From JAEUNJ01 sp052035955 (GTDB lineage Bacteria > Pseudomonadota > Gammaproteobacteria > Burkholderiales > Rhodocyclaceae): a DNA stretch of 64,000 nucleotides. How positions within the stretch are numbered: the first letter of the stretch is position 1; the number at the start of each line of letters is the position of its first letter. Shown piece after piece: positions 45,142 to 54,015 of the stretch. The position numbers and the translations under genes are program-made. The notes beneath the pieces were generated by a model that saw nothing but the letters and a program-made list of their open reading frames with translations, was not told where the DNA came from and ran no database searches. The stretch lies in assembly GCA_052035955.1 (NCBI GenBank), contig JBPOHD010000005.1:1-64000 (forward strand). The letters are read 5' to 3'.

Positions 45142-46914
45142 ATGACGAATCCGTCTTCCGCACCCGGGGTCCAACGGATGACCCCCAGCGAGGCTCTGGT
45201 CGAAACCCTGGTGGCCCAGGGCGTCCGCGATGTCTTCGGCATCGTCGGCTCGGCCTACATGGATGCCCTCGACCTGTTCCCCGCCGCCGGCATACGCTTC
45301 ATTCCCACCGTCCACGAGCAGGGCGCCGCCCACATGGCCGACGGCTATGCCCGGGCGGGCGGCCGGCACGGCGTCTGCGTCGGCCAGAACGGGCCCGGCA
45401 TCACCAATTTCGTCACCGCCGTGGCGGCGGCCTACTGGGCCCACAGTCCGGTGGTCTTCATCACGCCCGAGACGGGCAGCATGAGCGTCGGTCTTGGGGG
45501 ATTCCAGGAGACCGACCAGCTGGCGATCTTCTCGCGCATCACCAAATACCAGGGGCATGTCAACAACCCGCGCCGCATGGCCGAGATCGCCGGCCGCTGC
45601 TTCGACCGCGCGGCCCTCGACATGGGGCCGGCCCAGCTCAACATCCCGCGCGACTACCTCTACGGCGAGGCCGACTACGCCATTCCGCGGCCCGTCCGGG
45701 TCGAGCGCGGCCCGGGTGGGCGGGAGAGCCTGGACGAGGCCGCGGCCCTGCTCGCCGGCGCCCGATTCCCCGTCATCGTGGCCGGCGGCGGGGTGGTGAT
45801 GGCGGAGGCGACGGAGGCCTGCGTGCGCCTGGCCGACCTGCTGGCCGCGCCGGTGGTCACCAGCTACCTGCACAACGATGCCTTCCCCGCGGGGCACCCC
45901 CTGTGGTGCGGACCCATCGGCTACCAGGGATCGAAGGCTGCCATGCGCCTGATCGCGCGGGCCGACGTGGTGCTTGCCCTGGGAACGCGGCTCGGTCCCT
46001 TCGGCACCCTGCCCCAGTACGGGCTGGACTACTGGCCCTCGTCCGCGAAGATCATCCAGATCGACGCGGACCCGCGGATGATCGGCCTCGTGCGGCCCGT
46101 CTCGGTCGGCATCTGCGGCGACGCGAAGGCCACTGCGGAGGCGCTGCTGGAGCGGCTCTGGTCCCGGCCGGGCGTCTCCCTCGGCGACCTCGACGGGCGA
46201 CGGGAGGCGGTGGCCCGGGAAAAGGCCGCCTGGGAGGACGAGCTTGCCGGGTGGATCCAGGAACAGGATCCCTGGAGCATGGAGGTGGCGGCCCAGGATC
46301 AGGGCATGCACCCGCGGCAGATGCTGAGGGCACTGGAGCGCGCCATGCCGCACGACGCCATGGTCTCCACGGACATCGGCAACATCTGCTCCGTGGCCAA
46401 CAGCTACCTCCGCTTCGATCGGCCGCGCAGCATGTTCGCGGCGATGAGCTTCGGCAACTGCGGCTACGCCTTCCCGGCCATCATCGGCGCCAAGGTGGCG
46501 GCCCCGGAGCGGCCGGCGATCGCCTACGTGGGCGACGGGGCCTGGGGCATGAGCTTCGGGGAGATCCTCACCTGCGTGCGCGAGCGGATTCCGGTCACGG
46601 CCGTGGTCTTCCACAATCGCCAGTGGGGGGCGGAGAAGAAGAACCAGGTCGATTTCTACAACCGCCGCTTCGTCGGCGCCAACCTAGAGAGCCCCAGCTT
46701 TGCCGGCATCGCCCGGGCGATGGGGGCCGAGGGCCAGGTGATCGACCGCCTGGCCGACGTCGGGCCCGCCCTCGAGGCAGCCTGCGCGGCCCAGGAGGAC
46801 GGCCGGACGACCGTCCTCGAGATGATGGTGACGCGGGAACTGGGCGATCCCTTCCGCCGCGACGCCCTCGCCAAGCCCGTCCGCCTTCTGGACAAGTACA
46901 AGGACTACGCATGA
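45142..46914 (+). CDS. xsc: Sulfoacetaldehyde acetyltransferase
   Basis: A 590-residue thiamine-diphosphate enzyme that converts sulfoacetaldehyde and phosphate into acetyl phosphate and sulfite. The whole length fits Xsc: GSAYMDALDLFPAAGIRFIP, the catalytic Glu in VHEQGAAHMADGYARAGG, QNGPGITNFVTA, PLWCGPIGYQGSKAAMRLI, the ThDP motif GDGAWGMSFGEI, VVFHNRQWGAEKKNQVDFYN and the C-terminal LGDPFRRDALAKPVR. AGGAGG precedes the ATG at 7 bases. Xsc works in degradation of taurine, isethionate and other C2 sulfonates. The usual pta partner and a taurine-oxidising enzyme are not in this window. The alternative reading as acetolactate synthase is disfavoured by these Xsc-specific blocks. Confidence 0.9.
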   Translation: MTNPSSAPGVQRMTPSEALVETLVAQGVRDVFGIVGSAYMDALDLFPAAGIRFIPTVHEQGAAHMADGYARAGGRHGVCVGQNGPGITNFVTAVAAAYWAHSPVVFITPETGSMSVGLGGFQETDQLAIFSRITKYQGHVNNPRRMAEIAGRCFDRAALDMGPAQLNIPRDYLYGEADYAIPRPVRVERGPGGRESLDEAAALLAGARFPVIVAGGGVVMAEATEACVRLADLLAAPVVTSYLHNDAFPAGHPLWCGPIGYQGSKAAMRLIARADVVLALGTRLGPFGTLPQYGLDYWPSSAKIIQIDADPRMIGLVRPVSVGICGDAKATAEALLERLWSRPGVSLGDLDGRREAVAREKAAWEDELAGWIQEQDPWSMEVAAQDQGMHPRQMLRALERAMPHDAMVSTDIGNICSVANSYLRFDRPRSMFAAMSFGNCGYAFPAIIGAKVAAPERPAIAYVGDGAWGMSFGEILTCVRERIPVTAVVFHNRQWGAEKKNQVDFYNRRFVGANLESPSFAGIARAMGAEGQVIDRLADVGPALEAACAAQEDGRTTVLEMMVTRELGDPFRRDALAKPVRLLDKYKDYA

Positions 46915-46965
46915 CGGGCCGCGCCGGCAGGCGCGGCGCCCAGCAACCGGAAAGAGGAGAGAAAA

Positions 46966-48717
46966 ATGTCTGAAATCAGCGGCGGCGAGATCATCGCCCG
47001 CATGTTGCAGAAGGAAGGCGTCGAGAAGGTCTTCGGCATCATCGACGGGACCTACTTCGGCTTCTATTCCTCGTTGCATCGGCTCGGCATCGAGATCGTC
47101 ACGCCGCGCCACGAATCCTGCGCGGCCCACATGGCGGGCGCCTATGCGCGCCTGACCGGCAAGCTGGGCGTCTGCATGGCCAGCAACGGGCCGGGGGTGG
47201 CCAACATCCTGCCCGGCCTGGTCGTCGAGCAGGCGGAGGGCAACCGGGTCCTGGCCATCACCAGCGCCCGCCGGCCCGGCATCATGTACCCGGACCGGGG
47301 CGGTGCCTACCAGTGCTTCGACCAGTCCGGCGTCATCGGGAAGATCGGCAAGTGGAGCGCCGCGGTGTCGGCCTTCGAGCGGGTGCCGGAGCTGACCCGC
47401 AAGGCTCTGCGCAAGAGCTGGGAGGGGCGTCCCGGCGTGGTGCACGTGGACGTACCGGAGAACATCATGAACGGCAAGGTGAAGGCCGAGGTGGGCTTCT
47501 GGGCGCCCCACCAGTACCGCCATCCCGATCCGGTCTCCCCAACCACGGACCAGGTGGCCCGGGCCGCCACCCTGCTGGTGCAGGCCAAGGCGCCGATGAT
47601 CCACGCCGGGTCCGGCATCATCCATGCCGGCGCCTACGACGCCCTGAAGCGGGTCGCCGAACTGCTGCAGGCGCCGGTGACGACCAGCTGGGCCGCCCGC
47701 GGCGTGCTGACGGAGGATTCGCCGCTGGCCATTCCCATGCCCCACGTGAAGCTCAACCACAAGGTGCGCAACGATGCGGACGTGGTGCTGATCATCGGTT
47801 CCCGCCTCGGCGAGACCGACTGGTGGGGCAGGCCGCCCTACTGGCGGGCGGCCGCCGAGCAGCAGACCATCCAGGTGGACGCCGACCCGGACATGATCGG
47901 CCTCAACAAGCCGGCGGACCTGGCCATCGTCGCCGACGCCCGGCGCTTCCTGGAGGCCCTGGCCGCCGAGCTCGAGCTGCGCAGGAACGGCATCGACACC
48001 GCCGGCCGCCAGGCCCGCCTGGCCGGCTACTCGAAAGTCATGCGGGAGGACCGGGAAGGCTGGGACAAGGCCCTCGCCGACATGGCCGTGCCCATGCATC
48101 CCGCCCACATCGGCGCCGTCTGCCGCGAGCTCTTCCCGGCCGATTCGGTGCTCGTCGCCGACGGCGGCAACGCCACCATCTGGGCCATGTTTTATCACCG
48201 GGTCACCGTGCCCAACACGGTGGTGTCCACCTTCAAGTTCGGCATGCTCGGCGCCGGCATGGCCCAGGCCGTCGGCGCCGCCATGGCGCGACCCGGCAAG
48301 CCGGTCTGCTGCATCATCGGCGACGGCGCCTTCGGTTTCCATCCCCAGGAGGTGGAGACGGCGGTGCGCAACAAGGCCCAGGTCATCTACGTGGTCCTCT
48401 GCGACAAGCAGTGGGGCATGGTGAAGATGAACCAGCAATTCATGCTGCGCCCCTTCAAGACGATGATCTTCAAGCACCTGGACCCGGACGAGACCATCAA
48501 GGCCGACCTCGGCGAGATCGAGTTCGACAAGCTGGGGCAGAGCATGGGGGCCTACGGGGAACGGGTGTCCGACCCGACGCAGCTGAAGTCGGCCCTGGAG
48601 CGCGCGCTGGCCACCGGCGGCTGCGCGGTGATCCACGTCGATGTGGACCCGGTGAAACACATGTGGGCGCCGGGGCTGATACATTTCAAGAAAATGCACG
48701 AGGAGCCCAAGGGCTGA
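46966..48717 (+). CDS. Thiamine-diphosphate-dependent enzyme, acetolactate synthase-like, substrate unknown
   Basis: A 583-residue protein of the IlvB/POX superfamily with the usual three domains: pyrimidine-binding (~1-170, catalytic Glu in PRHESCAAHMAGAYARLTGK), a central domain (~190-330) and a PP-binding domain (~370-560, GDGAFGFHPQEVETAVRNKA then CDKQWGMVKMNQ). It differs from Xsc and from true acetolactate synthases in its substrate-facing segments, so I do not assign a reaction. It starts 51 bases after xsc with a good AGGAG and is probably cotranscribed. A 2-oxoacid decarboxylase or C-C lyase acting one step from sulfoacetaldehyde is a reasonable guess from context only. Confidence 0.85.
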   Translation: MSEISGGEIIARMLQKEGVEKVFGIIDGTYFGFYSSLHRLGIEIVTPRHESCAAHMAGAYARLTGKLGVCMASNGPGVANILPGLVVEQAEGNRVLAITSARRPGIMYPDRGGAYQCFDQSGVIGKIGKWSAAVSAFERVPELTRKALRKSWEGRPGVVHVDVPENIMNGKVKAEVGFWAPHQYRHPDPVSPTTDQVARAATLLVQAKAPMIHAGSGIIHAGAYDALKRVAELLQAPVTTSWAARGVLTEDSPLAIPMPHVKLNHKVRNDADVVLIIGSRLGETDWWGRPPYWRAAAEQQTIQVDADPDMIGLNKPADLAIVADARRFLEALAAELELRRNGIDTAGRQARLAGYSKVMREDREGWDKALADMAVPMHPAHIGAVCRELFPADSVLVADGGNATIWAMFYHRVTVPNTVVSTFKFGMLGAGMAQAVGAAMARPGKPVCCIIGDGAFGFHPQEVETAVRNKAQVIYVVLCDKQWGMVKMNQQFMLRPFKTMIFKHLDPDETIKADLGEIEFDKLGQSMGAYGERVSDPTQLKSALERALATGGCAVIHVDVDPVKHMWAPGLIHFKKMHEEPKG

Positions 48718-48727
48718 AGGGCTTCCG

Positions 48728-48762
48728 CGGCCGCCACCGGCGGGACCGCCGGGCGGCGGCCG
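48728..48762 (+). promoter_or_regulatory. GC-rich stem-loop between TPP enzyme and transporter genes
   Basis: An outer stem CGGCCGCC (48728-48735) pairs with GGCGGCCG (48755-48762). An inner stem CCGGCGG pairs with CCGCCGG. There is no T-run after it, so it may tune expression or stabilise RNA rather than terminate. Confidence 0.4.
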
Positions 48763-48820
48763 TTCGATTGCGCGACCAGGAAGGCGCAGTTGCGGCGCTG
48801 CGCGGGAGGGAGGAGGGAAC

Positions 48821-49741
48821 ATGGGCGACATCGATCTGGTCCGGCTGAACTTCAATCCGGAATCCCTGGGATTGTTGAACGTGATCCTGGGCATCGTCAT
48901 GTTCGGTGTCGCCATGGACATGAAACTCTCGGACTTCAAGGGCGTGCTGGCGACGCCCAAACCGGTGATGATCGGCGTGCTCGGCCAGTTCGTCCTCCTG
49001 CCGGCCTTCAGCTACCTCCTGATCCTGCTCATCGAACCGGCGCCGAGCATCGCCCTCGGCATGATGCTGGTGGCCGCCTGTCCGGGCGGCAACATCTCGA
49101 ATTTCCTGACGCACTTCTCGCGCGGGAACACCGCCCTCTCCGTGACCATGACGGCCATCTCGACGGCCGTGGCCATCGTCATGACCCCCCTCAACTTTTC
49201 CTTCTGGTCCAGCCTCAATCCGAAGACCGCCACCCTCCTCAACTCGGTGTCGCTGGACCCGGCCGAGATGCTGCTGGCCGTGTTCATGCTCCTCGGCGTG
49301 CCGATGGCGGCAGGCCTGCTGGTTGCCCGCCGCTTTCCCGCCTTCGCGGAGCGGACCAAGAAGCCGATGCGCGTCTTCTCCCTGGTGTTCTTCGCGATCT
49401 TCGTCATTGGCGCCCTGATCGCCAACTGGCAGTACTTCATCAAGTACGTGGGTTTCGTGGTCTTCGCGGTCTTCCTGCAGAATGCCCTGGCCCTTTCTGC
49501 AGGCTATTTCGCCGCCCTGTTCTCGGGCCTTCCCGAGGCGGACCGGCGGGCCGTCTCGATCGAGGTCGGGATCCAGAATTCCGGTCTCGGCCTGGTCCTG
49601 ATCTTCAATTTCTTCGACGGCCTCGGCGGCATGGCCATCGTCACCGCGTGGTGGGGCATCTGGCACGTGATCAGCGGCTTTACGGTCGCCGGCCTCTGGC
49701 GCCGCAGGCCCCCGACGGCGACTGCCGCCCCGACGCCATGA
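48821..49741 (+). CDS. BASS-family (bile acid:sodium symporter-like) transporter
   Basis: A 306-residue integral membrane protein with about nine or ten hydrophobic helices. It carries the family motifs in ACPGGNISNFLTHFSRGNTA (first crossover) and VSIEVGIQNSGLGLVLIF (second crossover, ExGxQNxxLA type), which form the sodium and substrate sites. BASS proteins import organic anions, including steroid sulfonate conjugates, oxoacids and pantothenate. GGAGGAGGG precedes the ATG. It overlaps the next gene by 4 bases (ATGA). Sitting behind xsc it may import the sulfonate or organic acid used by this cluster; the substrate is unproven. Confidence 0.88.
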   Translation: MGDIDLVRLNFNPESLGLLNVILGIVMFGVAMDMKLSDFKGVLATPKPVMIGVLGQFVLLPAFSYLLILLIEPAPSIALGMMLVAACPGGNISNFLTHFSRGNTALSVTMTAISTAVAIVMTPLNFSFWSSLNPKTATLLNSVSLDPAEMLLAVFMLLGVPMAAGLLVARRFPAFAERTKKPMRVFSLVFFAIFVIGALIANWQYFIKYVGFVVFAVFLQNALALSAGYFAALFSGLPEADRRAVSIEVGIQNSGLGLVLIFNFFDGLGGMAIVTAWWGIWHVISGFTVAGLWRRRPPTATAAPTP

Positions 49742-50709
49742 ACGGCGTTCCCGTCCTCGTCACGGGTGCCGGGGGTTACCTGGGCACCCAGCTCCTGGCC
49801 GGCCTGGCCGGCGATGGCAATGGCCCGGGCATCGTCGCCCTCGACGTGCGCGAAGTCCCGGCGGAAAGGCGCCTGCCCGGCGTCGATTACCGCCTGGCCG
49901 ACGTGCGCGATGCCGAGGGCCTGCAGCGCATCTTCCTCGAGACCCGGCCGCGGGTGGTGGTGCATCTCGCCTCCATCGTCACCCCGGGCAAGGACAGCAA
50001 CCGCCAGTTCGAGTACGAGGTGGACGTGGGCGGCACGGCCAAGGTGCTGGAGGCCTGCCGGCTGGCCGGCGTGCGGCGCATCGTCGTCACCTCGAGCGGC
50101 GCCGCCTACGGCTATTACGCCGACAATCCCGCCTGGATCTCGGAGGACTGGCCGGTGCGCGGCAACGAGGCCTTTGCCTACGCCTACCACAAGCGCCTCG
50201 TCGAGGAGATGCTGGCGGCCTGGCGCAGGAAGTTTCCAGAGCTCGAACAGGTGGTCTTCCGGGTCGGCACCATCCTCGGCGAGACGGTGCGCAACCAGAT
50301 CACGGACCTCTTCGAGAAGCCGCGGCTGATCGCCATCCGCGGTTCCGACAGTCCCTTCGTCTTCGTCTGGGACCGGGACGTGGTGGGCGCCATCCGGCGC
50401 GCCATCGGGGACGGCCCGGCCGGCATCTACAACGTCGCCGGGGACGGCGCCATGACCATCCGGCAGATCGCCGCCCGCCTCGGCAAGCCGGTGCTGGCGA
50501 TTCCGGCCGGCCTGCTGCGCGGCGTCCTGGCCGTCCTCAAGCCCCTCGGCCTGACCCAGTACGGACCCGCCCAGGTGGATTTCCTGCGCTACCGGCCGGT
50601 CCTCGACAACGCCCGCCTGAAGGGCGACTTCGGCTACCGGCCCGAGCTGAGTTCCGCCGAGGTCTTCGACCTCTACCTGCGCTCCCACGGCCACCGTGTC
50701 ACGGCGTGA
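49738..50709 (+). CDS. Extended SDR, NAD-dependent epimerase/dehydratase-like
   Basis: A 323-residue protein with the N-terminal NAD-binding motif TGAGGYLG, a DVRD cofactor segment, the active-site region VTSSGAAYG and a YxxxK motif (AYAYHKRLVEEML). The C-terminal substrate domain includes FVFVWDRDVVGAI and GIYNVAGDGAMTIRQIA. It resembles nucleoside-sugar epimerases and 3-beta-hydroxysteroid-type dehydrogenases equally, so the substrate is undetermined. ATG overlaps the transporter stop, and its own end overlaps the next SDR gene by 14 bases. The three form a tight operon. Confidence 0.85.
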   Translation: MNGVPVLVTGAGGYLGTQLLAGLAGDGNGPGIVALDVREVPAERRLPGVDYRLADVRDAEGLQRIFLETRPRVVVHLASIVTPGKDSNRQFEYEVDVGGTAKVLEACRLAGVRRIVVTSSGAAYGYYADNPAWISEDWPVRGNEAFAYAYHKRLVEEMLAAWRRKFPELEQVVFRVGTILGETVRNQITDLFEKPRLIAIRGSDSPFVFVWDRDVVGAIRRAIGDGPAGIYNVAGDGAMTIRQIAARLGKPVLAIPAGLLRGVLAVLKPLGLTQYGPAQVDFLRYRPVLDNARLKGDFGYRPELSSAEVFDLYLRSHGHRVTA

Positions 50710-51511
50710 CTTCCGCGGCCGGCATGTGGTCGTCACCGGCGCCGCCGGCGGACTCGGCCGGGCGCTCTGCCTGCGCTTCGGCGCCGAGGGGGCGAGCATC
50801 GCGGCCCTGGACCGGGATGCGGGCGCCCTGGCGGCCCTGTCGGAACTGCTCGCCGGGCGCGGCATCCGCCACGCCGCGGTCGCCTGCGACGTGGCCGACG
50901 AGGGTGGGGTTGCGGCGGCCTTCGATCAGGCCAGGGCGATCCTGGGGCCGGTGGACCTGCTGATCGCCAACGCCGGCATCACCCAGCGCAGCCTGCTGGC
51001 GAACACCCGTCCGGCGGTGATCCGCCGGGTCATGGAAGTGAATTTCCTCGGCGCCCTGTACTGCACCCACGCCGCCCTGCCGGACCTGCTGGCGCGCCGG
51101 GGCATGGTGATCGGCATTTCCAGCGTCGCCGGCTTCGCGCCCCTGCTGGCCCGCACCGGTTATGCCGCCAGCAAGCACGCCCTGCACGGCTTCTTCGACA
51201 GCCTGCGCAGCGAAGTGTCGGGTGCCGGCGTGGATGTGCTGCTGGTCTGCCCGTCCTTCATCGAGACGGGCATCGAGAAGGCGGCGCTGGCGGGCGACGG
51301 CCGACCGGTCGGCCACGGCCAGGCCGTCGTGGGCCGGCGGGCGACCCCGGAGGAGATCGCCGAAAGAATCCACCGCGCCGCCGTGCGTCGCCGGCGGTTG
51401 CTGCTGCCGGGCGCCGTGCCGCGCCTGGCCTGGTGGGTGTCGCGGCTGGCCCCGGGGGTCTATGCGCGGCTCATGGCGCGCAGCCAGCGGGCGGAGTTGG
51501 AGGCCGGCTGA
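50696..51511 (+). CDS. Classical short-chain dehydrogenase
   Basis: A 271-residue SDR with cofactor motif TGAAGGLG, CDVADEGG, IANAGITQRS, catalytic Ser in ISSVAGFAPL and the YAASK motif (GYAASKHALHGFF). The PSFIETGIEK segment follows the catalytic site. A hydrophobic C-terminus (LPRLAWWVSRLAPGVYARL) suggests membrane proximity and a lipophilic substrate, as in DHRS7-like enzymes. GTG start at 50696 lies inside the preceding gene. It is the last gene of the cluster and faces the minus-strand DsrE-like gene with 24 bases between stops. Confidence 0.87.
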   Translation: MSRRDFRGRHVVVTGAAGGLGRALCLRFGAEGASIAALDRDAGALAALSELLAGRGIRHAAVACDVADEGGVAAAFDQARAILGPVDLLIANAGITQRSLLANTRPAVIRRVMEVNFLGALYCTHAALPDLLARRGMVIGISSVAGFAPLLARTGYAASKHALHGFFDSLRSEVSGAGVDVLLVCPSFIETGIEKAALAGDGRPVGHGQAVVGRRATPEEIAERIHRAAVRRRRLLLPGAVPRLAWWVSRLAPGVYARLMARSQRAELEAG

Positions 51512-51535
51512 GGGCCGGCGCCGCATCGCCGCCGG

Positions 51536-52084
51536 TCAGGGGCTGATGGCCACGTAGCCTTGGTGGGCGAGGTCGATCATGCGCAGGTTGGCACCGGCAT
51601 TCACCTTCACGCCGGGCAGCAACCGGGCGTTCGTCCAGCCGTCGCGCATCATGGTCATGCCGCATTCCTCGACCTGCACCCCCATGGCGAGCAACTTGCC
51701 GATGCCGGCCTTGTAGGGGTTGCCGGTCCTGGTCTTGCGGGCCTCGTCGTAGGCCTTGTCGTTGAGCAGCATGAAGCCGCCGGCGCCGTTGAAGACGGCG
51801 ACGATCTTCGCCTCGGTGCCGGTCTGGCGGAACTTCTCGGCCAGCATGGCGACCTGTTGCACGGCGAAGCCGTTGTCGCCGCCCGGCGCCACCCGGTCGA
51901 TGTGGAAGACCACCTTCGCCTCCTTGAGGTTCACCGGGATGTCGATGGTCGGGCCGCCCGCCATGGCGCCCGGCATCCCGGATGGCATGGCCGCGCCCGG
52001 CATCATGCCGCCGTGACCGGCGTGCCGGGCGGGAACGGAGGTGGCGAGGAACAAGGTGGCGGCGGCGAAGAGCGCGCGTTTCAT
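51536..52084 (-). CDS. Exported DsrE-like protein with Met/His-rich N-terminus
   Basis: A 182-residue protein with a signal peptide (~1-19), then a Met/His/Gly-rich segment (HAGHGGMMPG...MPSGMPGAM) that could bind copper or another soft metal. The DsrE/F-like domain (~50-180) shows KVVFHIDR, a central helix, VFNGAGGFMLL and one conserved Cys in VQVEECGMTMM, the usual DsrE cysteine. DsrE folds handle sulfur transfer or bind small ligands. It is the last gene of an ABC exporter operon, 21 bases after the ATPase. Confidence 0.8.
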   Translation of the reverse strand: MKRALFAAATLFLATSVPARHAGHGGMMPGAAMPSGMPGAMAGGPTIDIPVNLKEAKVVFHIDRVAPGGDNGFAVQQVAMLAEKFRQTGTEAKIVAVFNGAGGFMLLNDKAYDEARKTRTGNPYKAGIGKLLAMGVQVEECGMTMMRDGWTNARLLPGVKVNAGANLRMIDLAHQGYVAISP

Positions 52085-52105
52085 GGCAGGTCCTTTCGGC
52101 GTGGG

Positions 52106-52819
<714 letters not shown>

Positions 52820-52821
52820 CG

Positions 52822-54015
52822 TCAGCCTCCGATGGCCGTCGCCGGATCGACGCGCAGGGCGGCGCGGATGGCGGCGATGCTGGCCACCGCGCAGATCAGC
52901 ATGACGGAGAAGAAGGCGCGCACGGCGTCGCCGGTTTCCAGTAGCACGTACTTGGGGAAATAGGGCGCCCAGAGTGTGGCGGCGGTCTTGCCGACGAGGA
53001 AGCCGGCCAGGCCCAGGCCCATGGCCTCCTGGAGGATCATGCCGGCGATGGTCCGGTTGCGCGTGCCGATGAGCTTCAGCACGGCGATCTCGCGCAGCTT
53101 GCCGAGGGTCATGGTGTAGATGATGAAGGAGACGATGGCGCCGCTGACCACGGCGAGGATGGCCAGGAACATGGCGATCTGACGTGCCGAGGTGGCGATC
53201 AGCTTGGCGACCAGGATCTCTTCCATCTGGTCGCGGGTGTAGGCGGTCAGCCGCTTCCAGCGCCGGATGGTCTCGGCCACCTCGTCGGCATCGGTTCCCG
53301 GGGCGACGCGTACCAGGACGGCATTCACGTTGTGGTTGGCGGCCTGGCTGGCGATCACGGCGTCGAGCAGCCCCGGCACGCCCGGCCGGTTGAGGGCAGG
53401 ATTGGCCGCGGTGCGCGCCCGGTCGTTGACGATGGCATCGTTGTCCCTCAGGAACTGGGCCTCCTGGGCGTCCTGCAGGGGGACGAAGATCATCGGGTCG
53501 CCGCCGGAGGAGACCATGCGGCGGGTGAGGCCGACCACGGAATAGTCGTGGCGGCGGATGCGCACCACGTCGCCGGGGCGCAGGCCCGTCTTCTCGTCGG
53601 CGACCGCCTCGTAGTGGCTGCGCGTCACGGGCCGGCCGGCCACCAGCTTGCCCGGCGCCCCGGGACGCCCCGGCTCGAAGCCGACCACCATGGCCCGGGT
53701 GTCGCTGTCGCCGTGGCGGACCTGCATGGTGAGGTAGGTGGCGTTGCCCGTGGCGGCGACCCCCGGCAGGCCGGCGATGCCGCGCCAGGCGTCGTCGTGG
53801 ACGGTGGACGGCTCGGCGTAGGGGCCGAGGGTGTCCTGCTGCACCACCCAGAGGTCGGCGCCGCTGTTGGACAGCAGCACCTTGGCGTCTTCCACCATCC
53901 CGCGGTAGATGCCGGCCATGGACAGGGTGACGCCGATCAGCAGTCCGAGGCCGATCCCGGTGAACACGTACTTCCCCCAGGAATGGGCGATGTCGCGGGC
54001 GGCCAGGTTGATCAT
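52822..54015 (-). CDS. ABC transporter permease, FtsX/DevC type
   Basis: A 397-residue membrane protein: one N-terminal helix (~15-38), a large periplasmic domain (~40-270) and three C-terminal helices (~280-390) with the FtsX-type loop LGKLREIAVLKLIGTRNRTI. This is the mechanotransmission topology of MacB/DevC permeases rather than a channel-forming transporter. It overlaps the adaptor gene by 4 bases and abuts the ATPase gene. Confidence 0.92.
   Translation of the reverse strand: MINLAARDIAHSWGKYVFTGIGLGLLIGVTLSMAGIYRGMVEDAKVLLSNSGADLWVVQQDTLGPYAEPSTVHDDAWRGIAGLPGVAATGNATYLTMQVRHGDSDTRAMVVGFEPGRPGAPGKLVAGRPVTRSHYEAVADEKTGLRPGDVVRIRRHDYSVVGLTRRMVSSGGDPMIFVPLQDAQEAQFLRDNDAIVNDRARTAANPALNRPGVPGLLDAVIASQAANHNVNAVLVRVAPGTDADEVAETIRRWKRLTAYTRDQMEEILVAKLIATSARQIAMFLAILAVVSGAIVSFIIYTMTLGKLREIAVLKLIGTRNRTIAGMILQEAMGLGLAGFLVGKTAATLWAPYFPKYVLLETGDAVRAFFSVMLICAVASIAAIRAALRVDPATAIGG

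Noticed and set aside
45142..46914. Acetolactate synthase annotation
   Set aside because: The full-length pattern, including the C-terminal LGDPFRRDALAKPVR block, is that of sulfoacetaldehyde acetyltransferase.
48728..48762. Intrinsic terminator between the ThDP enzyme and transporter genes
   Set aside because: The hairpin is strong but has no T-run, so it is listed only as a stem-loop.
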